64,000 bases of DNA from Ornithinibacillus gellani (GCF_003730295.1 NZ_QTSZ01000037.1:62001-126000); one strand, 5' to 3'; positions 1 through 9,456 are shown, numbered from the stretch's first letter. A program made the numbers and translations. The notes: generated by a model from the sequence alone, not told the origin.

Positions 1-28
1 GATCTCAAAATAAACAGGAGGTATGTAC

Positions 29-151
29 ATGAATCACAAATCATCTAATAAACAAGGTAGAAAAGAAACACGTCCCCCGAAGAAACAACAGGATCGAGCG
101 TTGTATCGTGGCGACAAGAAATTGGAAGGCCCTAATCGACCATCAACTTAA
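29..151 (+). CDS. sspM: Small acid-soluble spore protein M
   Basis: A 40-codon ORF with AGGAGGT at 16-22, six bases before the ATG. The peptide is very basic and hydrophilic and ends in KKLEGPNRPST, close to the C-terminus of B. subtilis SspM (as I recall it, DKKLGGPNRPST). SspM is a minor protein of the spore core, normally made in the forespore. Its place next to yppC and recU-ponA is the B. subtilis arrangement. The N-terminal half is slightly longer than in B. subtilis (40 versus about 34 residues). The promoter lies outside the window. Confidence 0.85.
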   Translation: MNHKSSNKQGRKETRPPKKQQDRALYRGDKKLEGPNRPST

Positions 152-200
152 ATATTTGATTTTTATGAGTAACAGGAAAGTATAAAGGAAACGCTGATGA

Positions 201-235
201 AAGGTGGCTGCGCTCTAGTAAGCGTCAGCCACCTT
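201..235 (+). terminator. Hairpin downstream of sspM
   Basis: Inverted repeat AAGGTGGCTG(CGCT)...(AGCG)T-CAGCCACCTT with a short loop, lying between the converging sspM and yppC genes. The T-tract on the plus side is weak, so termination is inferred from stem strength and position. Confidence 0.6.
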
Positions 236-294
236 ATTAACCTGCATTTTTAGCTGTTTTCTTGTATTAGTTGTCTTTAAACAGCTATTTTGCT

Positions 295-1248
295 TCATGT
301 TTGGCAAATTTTTTGTTTTAAGCGTTCATAATTTTGTATCAATCGTCTTTTTCGATAAAAGGTCGAACCGATACTGCGAATTTTAAATGGTTTTTCAGGC
401 AGGATCCATGATTCTTTTATCATTGTATCCTGGTACCAATCCTTTCGCTTGATGTGCTGATGCGAGATGGACGGACAGACGGAGCGGAGATTGGGACTCC
501 TTGTTTTTTCATAGAAGGAAAAAATTTCATAATCCAATCTTGAACCTGTATGTGGCACCGTGTGATGGAATGCATGAATTTCTGGATATAGTTGCGGGTG
601 GAAAATAATGGTGGCTAGTTGCTTTCCAAGTAAAATACGCTCATCCACTTTTGTAAAACGTCGCACCCATTGCCCATAGATGGTTGATTTTGTCGTTGGT
701 AGTAAAACCGCATTTGTTTTCAAGCTATTTTGCAGCATATATGGTAGATTTTTAAAAATGGAATGATGATAATCCTTATTTTCAATGATTGGTTTTTGTA
801 TAACATGCTGTTCGTTTATAATGAGTGAACGTAAAAGCCTTTCCCCATCCCGGTGCATCCAATAATGACTCCACTCTGCAATCATAAATTCTGATACTTG
901 CCACTCCGGTAGTAAATAAAATAAAGGGCGTTTTAGCTTTTTGGATAGTTGATATATAAGTAGCTGTGGATAGGCATCGGAAAAAATAAGCCAATTTGCC
1001 TTTTCATAGATTAAAAACAATTGTAATCTTTCTTTCTCTCCTAACAGCCCATGAAGTGGTTCATGATATAAATCTGTCATGTTCCACCCTGCATTTCTCG
1101 ATACCAAGCTTGCAAGTAGCACCCACTTCATTTCTGGAAATCTCGAATAGTATTGTTGATAAGCTTTTGTCCGTTTTAGGTTATCTAGATTATACCTGTT
1201 CGTCTGATTTGTTATATAATGTAGGTAATCCTGCAGATGGTATGGCAT
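295..1248 (-). CDS. yppC: DUF2515 family protein YppC
   Basis: About 317 residues from the ATG at 1246-1248; an in-frame GTG at 1269 would add seven residues but has no ribosome-binding site. Matches the YppC/DUF2515 family by position (divergent from recU-ponA, next to sspM) and by its character: a soluble, basic, aromatic-rich protein with no signal peptide or membrane segment. Function is unknown. The C-terminal end is rich in Arg and Lys. I recognise no catalytic motif. The assignment rests mainly on gene order. Confidence 0.75.
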   Translation of the reverse strand: MPYHLQDYLHYITNQTNRYNLDNLKRTKAYQQYYSRFPEMKWVLLASLVSRNAGWNMTDLYHEPLHGLLGEKERLQLFLIYEKANWLIFSDAYPQLLIYQLSKKLKRPLFYLLPEWQVSEFMIAEWSHYWMHRDGERLLRSLIINEQHVIQKPIIENKDYHHSIFKNLPYMLQNSLKTNAVLLPTTKSTIYGQWVRRFTKVDERILLGKQLATIIFHPQLYPEIHAFHHTVPHTGSRLDYEIFSFYEKTRSPNLRSVCPSISHQHIKRKDWYQDTMIKESWILPEKPFKIRSIGSTFYRKRRLIQNYERLKQKICQT

Positions 1249-1338
1249 AAGATGTTGGTTTCCTTTCACATTTTTGTCATATTAGAAGCGGAAGGATTGC
1301 TTGAATATTGTGTAAAAGTTAAAAAACGAAACTTTTTC

Positions 1339-1347
1339 TGTTATGAT
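1339..1347 (+). promoter_or_regulatory. Extended -10 promoter candidate for recU-ponA
   Basis: TG-T-TATGAT (1339-1347) is an extended -10 lying about 27 bases before the recU start; the -35 region (TTAAAA at 1319-1324) is poor. Confidence 0.4.
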
Positions 1348-1373
1348 ACGGTAATGTACTAGGAGGGCATCAA

Positions 1374-1961
1374 ATGAACTACCCAAATGGGCAGAAAAGG
1401 AGTATTATGAGTAGTCAGTCAAGTCCATTAAAGAATAGCTACAGTAATCGTGGAATGACCCTGGAGGAAGACATTCATGCTACGAATCAATTCTATCTAG
1501 ATCAAAACAAAGCGGTTATTCATAAAAAACCAACACCAGTTCAAATTGTTAAGGTAAACTATCCAAAACGTAGTGCTGCGGTAATTACAGAAGCTTATTT
1601 CAAGCAAGCATCCACGACGGATTTTAATGGCATTTATCGACATAAATATATTGATTTTGAGGCGAAAGAAACCAAAAATAAAACCATCTTTCCCCTCGCT
1701 AATATTCATGCTCACCAGATACAACATATGCAATCGGTTGTTGAACATGGAGGTATTTGTTTTGTAATTATTCGCTTCGCCTTCCATGGTGAAACGTATT
1801 TATTTGAAGCCAAATACCTATTGGAGTATTGGGATAATATGTTAAATGGTCAAAGAAAGTCGATCCCATATGATATTATTAGAGAACATGGACATTTTAT
1901 TCCTTTTAAATATCAAGCAAGGGTTGATTACTTAGCAGTTATTGATCGGCTTTATTTTTAG
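1374..1961 (+). CDS. recU: Holliday junction resolvase RecU
   Basis: 195 residues, close to B. subtilis RecU (about 206). RecU cuts and modulates Holliday junctions with RuvAB and RecA during recombination and chromosome segregation. The nuclease core is visible: SYSNRGMTLEEDI near the N-terminus, HKKPTPVQIV, then the metal-binding series STTDFNGIYRHKYIDFEAKETK, in which the Asp and the Glu-Ala-Lys match the catalytic D..ExK residues of the family. Start ATG follows AGGAGGG. It is the first gene of the conserved recU-ponA pair, with only 16 bases before ponA. Confidence 0.95.
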   Translation: MNYPNGQKRSIMSSQSSPLKNSYSNRGMTLEEDIHATNQFYLDQNKAVIHKKPTPVQIVKVNYPKRSAAVITEAYFKQASTTDFNGIYRHKYIDFEAKETKNKTIFPLANIHAHQIQHMQSVVEHGGICFVIIRFAFHGETYLFEAKYLLEYWDNMLNGQRKSIPYDIIREHGHFIPFKYQARVDYLAVIDRLYF

Positions 1962-1977
1962 ATTGGAGGCGCGTAAG

Positions 1978-4656
1978 ATGGCAGGAAATGGCCAAACTCG
2001 CACAGAAAGAAGAAAACAAAAACAAGCAAAAAAGAAACCTATTGGTAAAAGAATATTATGGGGTGTGTTGATTGCATGCCTAGCTGTTATGATTGGCGTT
2101 GGTGCACTGTTTACTTATTATATTGTCACTGCTCCTAAAATTGATGCATCTCAGCTCACTGACCCATTCTCTTCCAAAATATACGATCAGGATGAAGAAC
2201 TATTTGCTGATTTAGGCTCTGAAAAAAGAACAAAAATTGAATTTGATGATTTACCTCAAGTATTAGTAGATGCCGTTACAGCTACAGAGGACGTACGTTT
2301 CTTTAAACATCCGGGTATTGATGTTCGCCGGATTGGAGCAGCTGTTATTGCCAACTTTAAACGTGGATTTGGTGCAGAAGGTGCTAGTACCATAACGCAG
2401 CAGCTCGTTGAAAAGTCATTCTTACCACCAGATAAGAAAATAAAATATAAAGTTCAAGAAGCCTGGTTATCCTTAAAGCTGGAGCGTAAATATTCTAAAG
2501 AAGAAATCCTGGAAATGTATTTAAATAAAATCTTCTACGGTAATGGTTCGTACGGTGTTGCTAAAGCTGCACAAAATTATTTCGGTGTAACGGACTTAAA
2601 TGATCTAACTTTAGCAGAAGCGGCTATTTTAGCAGGATTACCGCAACGACCTACTGCTTATAATCCGTTTCAAAACCCTGACTTAACGAAAAAGCGAATG
2701 GAAACAGTTCTGAAGCTCATGGTTAGGCATGATAAAATTACACAAGAACAAGCAGATGAAGCAATGAAAGTAAATGTTGAAGATTTACTTACGAAAACGA
2801 AGACGACCTCTACCCCTTATGAAGCATTTTTACAACAGGTAGAGCGAGAAGTGAAAAACAAGCTTGATGGCGTGGATATTAATACAGATGGCTTGAAAAT
2901 TTATACAACACTGGATCCAAATGTTCAAAAGCATGTGGAGTTTCTATTGAAAGATGGTGGAGATAATCCTATTCCATATCCGGATGATGAAATGCAAGCA
3001 GCAATGACCGTATTGGATACGAAGACAGGTGCTATTCGTGCAATTGGTGGTCGTAGAAACAGTGATGGTACCGGTCAGTATAATTATGCTATTCAAGGCG
3101 GTCAACAGCCTGGATCTACCTTTAAGCCGATTGTAGCGTATGGACCAGCCATTGAATATGATAAAATCTCAACATATCACCAGTTAAACGATGATAAGCC
3201 TTATGAAGTTAAGGGATCTACTCCAATTCGAAACTGGAACCGAAAGTATCAGGGCTGGATGTCTGCTCGTTACGCATTGAGTCAATCATTAAACGTTCCG
3301 ACTGTAAAGCTGCTGGAGGAAACGGGATATGGTAATGCGAAAAAATTTGCAGAAGGCATTGGTATAAACTTTGCAGATGATACGATCTCCATCCGTGATG
3401 CAATTGGTGGTACTGCAACCATTGCTACACCATTGCAAGTCGCAGGTGCATATCGAGCATTTGCCAACGAAGGTATTTATAATGAACCATACGCAGTAAC
3501 AAAAGTTGAATTTCCAGATGGACGCGTTGTGGAAATGAAATCCGAATCTAAACCTGCTATGTCAGATTACACTGCTTATATGGTTACAGACATGTTGAAA
3601 ACAGCTATTACAGAAGGAACTGGTACACTTGCTAACATTCCAGGATTGGCAGTCGCTGGTAAAACCGGTACGACGACACATCCAGATAAAAATGGTGCAC
3701 CAGATTCATGGTTTACTGGTTATACAACGAATTATACCATCTCTGTTTGGACTGGCGGCTATACAGATGAAAATGGAAAACGAACTGTAATTCCAAATTC
3801 ACAAACGAAAATACCACATGCATTGTTTAAAAATACAATGACAGAGATATCGAAAGAAATCGAAACAAAAGATTTCAAGATGCCTAGTTCTGTGGTTAAG
3901 ATTGGTGTAGAAAAGGGATCTAATCCCCCTGCCCTACCGAGCAAATATACACCACAGACACTGATTACAAACGAGCTGTTTGTCAAAGGAAACGAGCCAA
4001 AGCAAACATCGGAACGATATGACAAACTGGATCCGGTGAAGAAGCTGAAGGCTAAATACGATGAAGATGCTAATGCAATTGAAGTCAAATGGAAACATGA
4101 TTCAGATCAAGATGTTACCTTTGAAGTAAGTGCAAGCGTAAATGGTGGTTCAATGCAAGTATTATCAACAACAGATGATACTGAAATGACCATTGAACAG
4201 GTTGAAGCCGATGCTACGTATGATATACAAGTAGTAGTCGTTAGTGCGCAGGATTCAGCTAATCGGAGTGATGCTGTTTCAACCAAGGTGAAGACCCCGA
4301 AAGATGAAGAGGAAGAAGAAGAGGACGAAGAGGAAGAAGAGTCAATGGTACCTGTTTCCGGATTGGAAGCATCGTATAAGGAAGACAGTGGAATCATTGA
4401 TGTTTCCTGGGAATATGAAGGTCCTGCTGCTTCCTTTGAGGTAGATGTAAATGGTCAAAAGCAAACCGTATCTTCAAATGGAATTGAAATTAGTGGTGTG
4501 AAACCAGATACAACGTACACTATTACGGTGACACCAATAGGAAAAGAAGGTGCTAACGAAGGTATTCGTGCTGAACCTAGAAATACATCTGTTCAAACGC
4601 CGCCTCAAGAGGAAGAAGAAGACCCCGGTGAAGAACAACCGGATGAAGGTGAATAA
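1978..4656 (+). CDS. ponA: Penicillin-binding protein 1, class A (glycosyltransferase/transpeptidase)
   Basis: 892 residues. The start is the ATG at 1978 after GGAGG (1965-1969); an upstream in-frame ATG at 1942 lies inside recU and lacks a ribosome-binding site. Layout: short basic cytoplasmic tail, one transmembrane segment (about 28-50), GT51 glycosyltransferase domain (EDVRFFKHPG with Glu104; ASTITQQLVE), then the transpeptidase with S380-TF-K383, S437-L-N439 and K562-TG. The C-terminus carries two fibronectin-III-like domains separated by a run of Glu/Asp (about 776-788) and ends in another acidic stretch. It polymerises and cross-links peptidoglycan outside the membrane. The long acidic linkers would suit life at high salt, which is inference. 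Confidence 0.96.
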   Translation: MAGNGQTRTERRKQKQAKKKPIGKRILWGVLIACLAVMIGVGALFTYYIVTAPKIDASQLTDPFSSKIYDQDEELFADLGSEKRTKIEFDDLPQVLVDAVTATEDVRFFKHPGIDVRRIGAAVIANFKRGFGAEGASTITQQLVEKSFLPPDKKIKYKVQEAWLSLKLERKYSKEEILEMYLNKIFYGNGSYGVAKAAQNYFGVTDLNDLTLAEAAILAGLPQRPTAYNPFQNPDLTKKRMETVLKLMVRHDKITQEQADEAMKVNVEDLLTKTKTTSTPYEAFLQQVEREVKNKLDGVDINTDGLKIYTTLDPNVQKHVEFLLKDGGDNPIPYPDDEMQAAMTVLDTKTGAIRAIGGRRNSDGTGQYNYAIQGGQQPGSTFKPIVAYGPAIEYDKISTYHQLNDDKPYEVKGSTPIRNWNRKYQGWMSARYALSQSLNVPTVKLLEETGYGNAKKFAEGIGINFADDTISIRDAIGGTATIATPLQVAGAYRAFANEGIYNEPYAVTKVEFPDGRVVEMKSESKPAMSDYTAYMVTDMLKTAITEGTGTLANIPGLAVAGKTGTTTHPDKNGAPDSWFTGYTTNYTISVWTGGYTDENGKRTVIPNSQTKIPHALFKNTMTEISKEIETKDFKMPSSVVKIGVEKGSNPPALPSKYTPQTLITNELFVKGNEPKQTSERYDKLDPVKKLKAKYDEDANAIEVKWKHDSDQDVTFEVSASVNGGSMQVLSTTDDTEMTIEQVEADATYDIQVVVVSAQDSANRSDAVSTKVKTPKDEEEEEEDEEEEESMVPVSGLEASYKEDSGIIDVSWEYEGPAASFEVDVNGQKQTVSSNGIEISGVKPDTTYTITVTPIGKEGANEGIRAEPRNTSVQTPPQEEEEDPGEEQPDEGE

Positions 4657-4664
4657 TCAATAAT

Positions 4665-4716
4665 AAATACACCCTATCGGAATACCTTTTGGAATTCCAA
4701 TAGGGTGTATTTTTAT
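4665..4716 (+). terminator. Rho-independent terminator after ponA
   Basis: Long inverted repeat AATACACCCTAT...ATAGGGTGTATT followed by TTTTAT, just after the ponA stop. The inner part (GGAATACC...GGAATTCC) can pair too. As the stem is flanked by A and T runs it could work in both directions. Confidence 0.85.
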
Positions 4717-4723
4717 CAGTGAT

Positions 4724-4914
4724 GAAAGTGCGAAAATCCCCACTGATTGAAGTTTCACTTTATCACAGATTAACTGGCTGTAAGCCCCCCTCAATAAATT
4801 TGTTGATCACAAGCATTGTAAGTGGTGGATCAACAGCCAGTAAAGGCCTGATCGGTTCGACTAACAATCAGTGGGGAAAGTGAAAAAAGCCCACTGATTG
4901 AAGTTTCACTTTAT
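4724..4914 (+). repeat. Structured intergenic repeat, copy 1 (full copy plus a partial right end)
   Basis: Left end TCACAGATTAACTGGCTG starts at 4763; right end CCCACTGATTGAAGTTTCAC starts at 4890 and runs to about 4914. The right-end sequence also stands once more directly in front of the copy (4738-4762), so the locus looks like the end of one unit joined to a full unit. Inverted pairs inside: ACTGGCTGT with ACAGCCAGT, GTTGATC with GATCAAC, and AATCAGTGGG with CCCACTGATT. An alternative pairing AAAGTGAAA with TTTCACTTT overlaps the last one. It fills the gap between the ponA terminator and the 3' end of nth, and has no ORF of note. Confidence 0.9.
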
Positions 4915-4926
4915 CAAGCTTTCGCT

Positions 4927-5589
4927 TTAATTCGGGGTAACCTCAAGCTTTTTCATCCGTTTCTTCCCTTCTCTACAAATCTCGAGAAGCGGGCATTCCG
5001 GACAATTTGGATTTCTAGCCTTACAATGGTAGCGGCCAAAGAAAATCATACGATGATGTGTTTCACTCCACTCTTCCTCTGGTACCTTTCGCATCAACGT
5101 TTCCTCTACTTCCAAGACCGAATCCTTCCATCTGCATATCCCAAGTCGTTTGGAAACACGTTCCAAATGGGTATCCACTGCAATTGCTGGTACTTTAAAG
5201 GCGACAGAAACAACGACATTCGCTGTTTTTCTACCAACCCCAGCCAGTTTCATTAACGCTTCACGTGTTTGTGGTACTTCACCATGATGCTGATCGATTA
5301 ATGCTTGGCAAAGTTTTTGAATATTCTTTGCCTTATTTCGGTATAAACCAATCCTGCGAATATCCTGCTGAAGTTCTTCTAGGCTGACAGCTAAATAATC
5401 CTCAGGTGTTTGATATTTCTTAAATAAATCAGCAGTTACTTTATTAACGAGCACGTCTGTACATTGTGCTGACAATAGTACTGCGATAACTAATTCAAAA
5501 GGATTACGATGATTCAGTTCACATTCAGCATCTGGAAACATCTTCTTCATTTCGTCCAGACAAAATCGAACCTGCTTACGATTCAGCAT
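4927..5589 (-). CDS. nth: Endonuclease III (DNA glycosylase/AP lyase)
   Basis: 220 residues from the ATG at 5587-5589, which follows GGAGGGG; longer in-frame starts lie inside dnaD. Endonuclease III removes oxidised pyrimidines and nicks the resulting AP site. Visible: the HhH-GPD core LAGVGRKTANVV with the catalytic Lys, VDTH with the catalytic Asp, and the four-cysteine iron-sulfur loop C-x6-C-x2-C-x5-C near the C-terminus. Last gene of the ypmB-aspB-asnS-dnaD-nth group, one base after the dnaD stop. Confidence 0.96.
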   Translation of the reverse strand: MLNRKQVRFCLDEMKKMFPDAECELNHRNPFELVIAVLLSAQCTDVLVNKVTADLFKKYQTPEDYLAVSLEELQQDIRRIGLYRNKAKNIQKLCQALIDQHHGEVPQTREALMKLAGVGRKTANVVVSVAFKVPAIAVDTHLERVSKRLGICRWKDSVLEVEETLMRKVPEEEWSETHHRMIFFGRYHCKARNPNCPECPLLEICREGKKRMKKLEVTPN

Positions 5590-5590
5590 G

Positions 5591-6268
5591 CTATTCCCCC
5601 TCCAACCAATTATAATAAAATGATGTATCACGTTTTGGATTATTTGGCTGCTGTTGATCTTGTTTGGAATGGAACTTTCTACTAGCCTCTCTTGCATCCT
5701 CTACGGTTTGAATTCCTTTTTTATTCCATTCACGCAGGATCCTGTCAATATATTTAAAGTTTAGTTTTCCCATTAAAACAGATTCCCGTAATGCAGCTTT
5801 AATTAATGCGGGCATCAACTGATCTTCATCCAACCATACATTAATCGTTTCTATTTCAAAGGGTGATAACGGGCGACCAAATTCTTGTTCAAATAATACA
5901 AAAATAGTGCCAGTTTCCGGCTCTTCTTCTGTTTTAGAAGGTGGTGCAAATAGCTTTGTCCAAAGTCCCTCTAATGAATACACTTCACTCAAAACTTGTT
6001 TATCGTTGGATTGTTCAATCTTTAACAAACCTTTTTGAATGAGCTTTCGTAAAATTAAGGAACATTCCTGCTCATCCATCGTCAAGCAGGCAGAAAGTTC
6101 TGTTGGTGTGGGGAATAGATTCCCGGCTGTAGAAAAACGATGTAATTGAAGAATGAGAAGTACTTCCTGTTCATTCAATCCCAATGATGGAAAATCAGTT
6201 AATAATTTAGTAGGAATTGATATTTGATTTTGCAGCACATATTGCATTGAAATAGTATTTTTTTTCAT
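5591..6268 (-). CDS. dnaD: DNA replication initiation protein DnaD
   Basis: 225 residues from the ATG at 6266-6268, nine bases after GGAGG; a GTG three codons upstream (6277) is possible but sits too close to the site. B. subtilis DnaD has 232 residues. DnaD remodels DNA and helps DnaB and DnaI load the replicative helicase at oriC and at restart sites. The N-terminal winged-helix part (about 1-110) and the C-terminal DnaB/DnaD domain (FEQEFGRPLSPFEIETI, then REWNKKGIQTVEDA) are recognisable. It lies between asnS and nth as in B. subtilis. Confidence 0.95.
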   Translation of the reverse strand: MKKNTISMQYVLQNQISIPTKLLTDFPSLGLNEQEVLLILQLHRFSTAGNLFPTPTELSACLTMDEQECSLILRKLIQKGLLKIEQSNDKQVLSEVYSLEGLWTKLFAPPSKTEEEPETGTIFVLFEQEFGRPLSPFEIETINVWLDEDQLMPALIKAALRESVLMGKLNFKYIDRILREWNKKGIQTVEDAREASRKFHSKQDQQQPNNPKRDTSFYYNWLEGE

Positions 6269-6340
6269 CTGATGCACCTCCCTGCTAGTATATCATGAGT
6301 CTTGTGTTTCTGTTGGCTAAATAGAATACATTCCATATGA

Positions 6341-6370
6341 AAATCCCCTGCCCAACCGCGCAAGGGATTA
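6341..6370 (-). terminator. Weak hairpin between asnS and dnaD
   Basis: AATCCC...GGGATT inverted repeat with a GC-rich loop just after the asnS stop, followed on the minus strand by TTTTC. The T-tract is short, so it may only attenuate transcription into dnaD-nth. Confidence 0.35.
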
Positions 6371-6392
6371 TCTATAAAATGTAGCGATTTGT

Positions 6393-7685
6393 TTATGGAT
6401 AAAGTCGATTTAACAGACGTGGGAATGGGATTGTTTCACGTACATGGTCTACACCAGACAGCCATGCAACTGTTCTTTCCAGGCCCAAGCCAAATCCGGA
6501 ATGTGGTACATTTCCGTATTTTTGTAAATCTAAATACCATTTATAAGCATCACCAGTGAGTCCGTGTTCCTCATATCTTTCTTTCATTAATTCTAAATCA
6601 TCAATTCGCTGGGACCCACCAATAATTTCACCATAGCCTTCAGGTGCGATAAGGTCGGCGCAAAGTACAACCTCTTCACGTCCAGGAACTGGCTTCATGT
6701 AAAAAGCTTTGATTTCCGCTGGATAATTGGTAATGAAGACAGGCTTATCAAAATGTTCAGCGATAGCTGTTTCATGTGGCGCACCAAAATCATCGCCCCA
6801 ATCTATATCTGTAAAGCCTTTTTCTTTTAATAGTGTAATTGCATCATCATAAGAAATTCTAGGGAACGGAGCTTGAATTTGTTCTAATTTAGATGTATCT
6901 CTTTCTAAGGTTGCTAATTCAAGCTGACAGTTCTCTAATACAGATTTGGCAATGTAGCTCACATAGTTTTCTTGGATTTGTAGACTTTCTTCATGGTCGA
7001 CAAATGCCATTTCAGGCTCTATCATCCAAAATTCAATTAAATGACGTCTTGTTTTGGATTTTTCAGCGCGAAAGGTCGGGCCGAAAGAAAAAACTTTACC
7101 AAATGCCATAGCTGCTGCTTCCATGTATAGCTGCCCACTTTGAGACAAATATGCTTCTTCATCAAAATACTGCGTATGAAATAGCTCTGTTGTTCCTTCT
7201 GCAGATGAAGCTGTTAAAATAGGCGGATCTATTTTTACAAATCCTTGTTGATTGAAAAACTGGTAGGTCGAACGAATGATTTCGTTACGTATTTTCATAA
7301 CAGCATGCTGTCTGCGTGAACGTAACCATAGATGTCTGTGATCCATAAGAAATTCAGTTCCGTGTTCCTTTGGTGTGATTGGATAATCAATTGCTTCATG
7401 AATTAATTCCAAACCAGTTACCTGCATTTCAAACCCAAGTGGTGAACGCTTATCCTCCACAATTTTACCAGTTATGTAGATAGATGATTCTTGATGTAAG
7501 TTCTTGGCAAGCTGAAAAATTTCCTCGTCTACATCATTTTTCGCAACCACTGCTTGCATAAAGCCTGTACCATCCCGAAGCTGTAAAAATGCTATTTTAC
7601 CACTGGAACGTTTATTTTCCAACCATGCACCAATGGTTACTGTTTCATTTTCATGTTTTTTTACATTTGAAATCGTTGTTTTCAC
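6393..7685 (-). CDS. asnS: Asparaginyl-tRNA synthetase
   Basis: 430 residues, the length of B. subtilis AsnS, when started at the GTG at 7683-7685. That GTG follows GGAGGT, whereas the in-frame ATG farther upstream overlaps the ribosome-binding site. Class II synthetase charging tRNA-Asn: N-terminal OB-fold anticodon-binding domain ([20 protein letters not shown]), motif 2 around [15 protein letters not shown], and motif 3 [13 protein letters not shown] at the C-terminus. It follows aspB by 19 bases, and no T-box leader lies between them. Confidence 0.97.
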   Translation of the reverse strand: MKTTISNVKKHENETVTIGAWLENKRSSGKIAFLQLRDGTGFMQAVVAKNDVDEEIFQLAKNLHQESSIYITGKIVEDKRSPLGFEMQVTGLELIHEAIDYPITPKEHGTEFLMDHRHLWLRSRRQHAVMKIRNEIIRSTYQFFNQQGFVKIDPPILTASSAEGTTELFHTQYFDEEAYLSQSGQLYMEAAAMAFGKVFSFGPTFRAEKSKTRRHLIEFWMIEPEMAFVDHEESLQIQENYVSYIAKSVLENCQLELATLERDTSKLEQIQAPFPRISYDDAITLLKEKGFTDIDWGDDFGAPHETAIAEHFDKPVFITNYPAEIKAFYMKPVPGREEVVLCADLIAPEGYGEIIGGSQRIDDLELMKERYEEHGLTGDAYKWYLDLQKYGNVPHSGFGLGLERTVAWLSGVDHVRETIPFPRLLNRLYP

Positions 7686-7704
7686 GTTAGTTACCTCCAT
7701 CAAT

Positions 7705-8886
7705 CTAGGAATGATTTTCTACGAATCGTTTCATTCGTTTTGCTGCTTCAATTAATGCTTCAGTTGATGTTGCATAGGACAAGCGAATGTTATCTGGTGC
7801 TCCAAAGCCACCACCTGGTACAACAGCAACCTTCTCTTCTTCAAGTAATGCTTCAACCCATTCTTCTGTACTGTTAAATTGGTTCATTTTAACAGCTTCA
7901 GCAATATGAGGGAATAGATAAAAAGCACCGTGTGGTTTAGTACATGAGAAACCAGGAATATCTTCTAATAAATTATATAATAAATCCAGTCGTTCCGAAA
8001 ATACCTTACGCATGTCAACGGTTGGATCTTCTGTTGCAGTATATGCTGCTAACGCGGCATATTGGGCAATGGAAGTAGGGTTAGATGTAGCATGAGAAGC
8101 ATGGCTGCTCATTGCTTTTATGATGTCGGCATCACCTGCAGCGTAGCCAATCCGCCATCCAGTCATTGCATGTGATTTAGAGACACCATTAATGACAATG
8201 GTTAAATTTTTTAATGCTGGTGACAATTGTGCAATTGAAATATGTTTTTCAGTTGTATAAATCAGTTTTTCATAAATTTCATCGGAAACAATCCATATCT
8301 GATGTTTCACACATACTTCACCCAATGCTAACAGTTCTTGTTCTGTGTATGTCATTCCTGTTGGGTTACTTGGAGAATTAATGATTACTGCTTTTGTTTT
8401 TTCTGTAATAGCAGCTTCTAATTGTTCAGGTGTAATCTTATAATTGGTTTTTTCATTTGCTTCCACAATTACTGGTTTTCCTTCTGCTAATTTAATCTGC
8501 TCAGGATAGCTTACCCAATATGGAGCAGGAACAATTACCTCGTCTTCCGGATTTAATATCACTTGGAATAATGTGTATAAAGCATGCTTTGCACCAGTCG
8601 TGACAATGATTTCCTTAGCAGTATAATCCAGCTCATTATCCTGTTTAAACTTATTTGCTATCGCTGCCTTTAGCTCGGGAATTCCACCTGCTGGTGTATA
8701 TTTCGTATGCCCTTCTTGTAATGCTTTGATTGCTGCTTCGTTAATAAAGTCAGGGGTATTAAAATCAGGTTCACCAACACCTAAACCAATTACATCGTAC
8801 CCGGCCTGTTTTAACTCTTTAGACTTGGCTGCAATTGCTAGCGTAGAGGAAGGTGTCATCTGTTTTACTCTATTTGCTAATTCCAT
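7705..8886 (-). CDS. aspB: Aspartate aminotransferase (PLP-dependent)
   Basis: 393 residues from the ATG at 8884-8886, preceded by AAAAGGAG; the size equals B. subtilis AspB. It interconverts aspartate and oxaloacetate with glutamate/2-oxoglutarate. Fold type I signatures: [28 protein letters not shown], and [15 protein letters not shown] with the PLP-binding Lys237, plus LSYATS near the C-terminus containing the substrate-binding Arg. Pairing with asnS links supply of aspartate to use of asparagine. Confidence 0.96.
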   Translation of the reverse strand: MELANRVKQMTPSSTLAIAAKSKELKQAGYDVIGLGVGEPDFNTPDFINEAAIKALQEGHTKYTPAGGIPELKAAIANKFKQDNELDYTAKEIIVTTGAKHALYTLFQVILNPEDEVIVPAPYWVSYPEQIKLAEGKPVIVEANEKTNYKITPEQLEAAITEKTKAVIINSPSNPTGMTYTEQELLALGEVCVKHQIWIVSDEIYEKLIYTTEKHISIAQLSPALKNLTIVINGVSKSHAMTGWRIGYAAGDADIIKAMSSHASHATSNPTSIAQYAALAAYTATEDPTVDMRKVFSERLDLLYNLLEDIPGFSCTKPHGAFYLFPHIAEAVKMNQFNSTEEWVEALLEEEKVAVVPGGGFGAPDNIRLSYATSTEALIEAAKRMKRFVENHS

Positions 8887-8919
8887 TTTGAAAACGCTCC
8901 TTTTCATGCTTGAATAAGC

Positions 8920-9456
8920 CTATTTAAATACACGACGGAAACGTAATTGTTCCACTCGCTCTCCGTTATTCATGGAAAAATAATCCAGTACATGACGACC
9001 AGAATGATCGGTATAGGTGACTTCCCATAGGGGCTCTTTACCTGAAATGGCTGGAATGATATCAATCAGCTTACAACGATCACAATTTTTTATCCAATCT
9101 TGCTGCATCGCTTGCTTACTGACAAGATTTTTTGTTTCAAATACCAAGAAACCATCATTTGTTTTTCGGTTTACTGGTACAAAGACAAGTTTATGTGTCC
9201 CATCTTTTTTTGTACCAGTTACAGCAAAATAGCTTTCATCCCCATTAAATCGAGTAATATCGGTAATTGCAGTTAAATCTGTTTCTTTTAATACAGCTTG
9301 CTTTGCTTCCACCATTCCAGCTTCTTTTGTTTCCTGGATGTCCTTGTACAGAAAAATACCGTAAATAAACCCAACGATTAGTATAACTCCTAATATGATC
9401 ATTCCCCAAGCTAACCAGGTAGGAATGGATCGTTGGGAATGTCTCATTTGTTTCAT
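8920..9456 (-). CDS. ypmB: YpmB-like membrane-anchored protein (DUF5590)
   Basis: 178 residues. One N-terminal transmembrane segment (about 15-37) is followed by an extracytoplasmic domain with PepSY-like features (DITRFNGDESYFAVTGTKKDG; WEVTYTDHSGRHVLDYFSM). Function is unknown; it sits immediately upstream of aspB as in B. subtilis. The ATG has no Shine-Dalgarno sequence: the bases before it are GTCGGTGTCCTGGC. Instead it overlaps the TGA of a 17-codon ORF (ATGA at 9453-9456), so its translation is probably coupled to that ORF. Confidence 0.88.
   Translation of the reverse strand: MKQMRHSQRSIPTWLAWGMIILGVILIVGFIYGIFLYKDIQETKEAGMVEAKQAVLKETDLTAITDITRFNGDESYFAVTGTKKDGTHKLVFVPVNRKTNDGFLVFETKNLVSKQAMQQDWIKNCDRCKLIDIIPAISGKEPLWEVTYTDHSGRHVLDYFSMNNGERVEQLRFRRVFK

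Noticed and set aside
4107-4397. Poly-serine ORF on the minus strand
   Set aside because: It is the antisense of the Glu/Asp codons in the PonA linker; no start signals.
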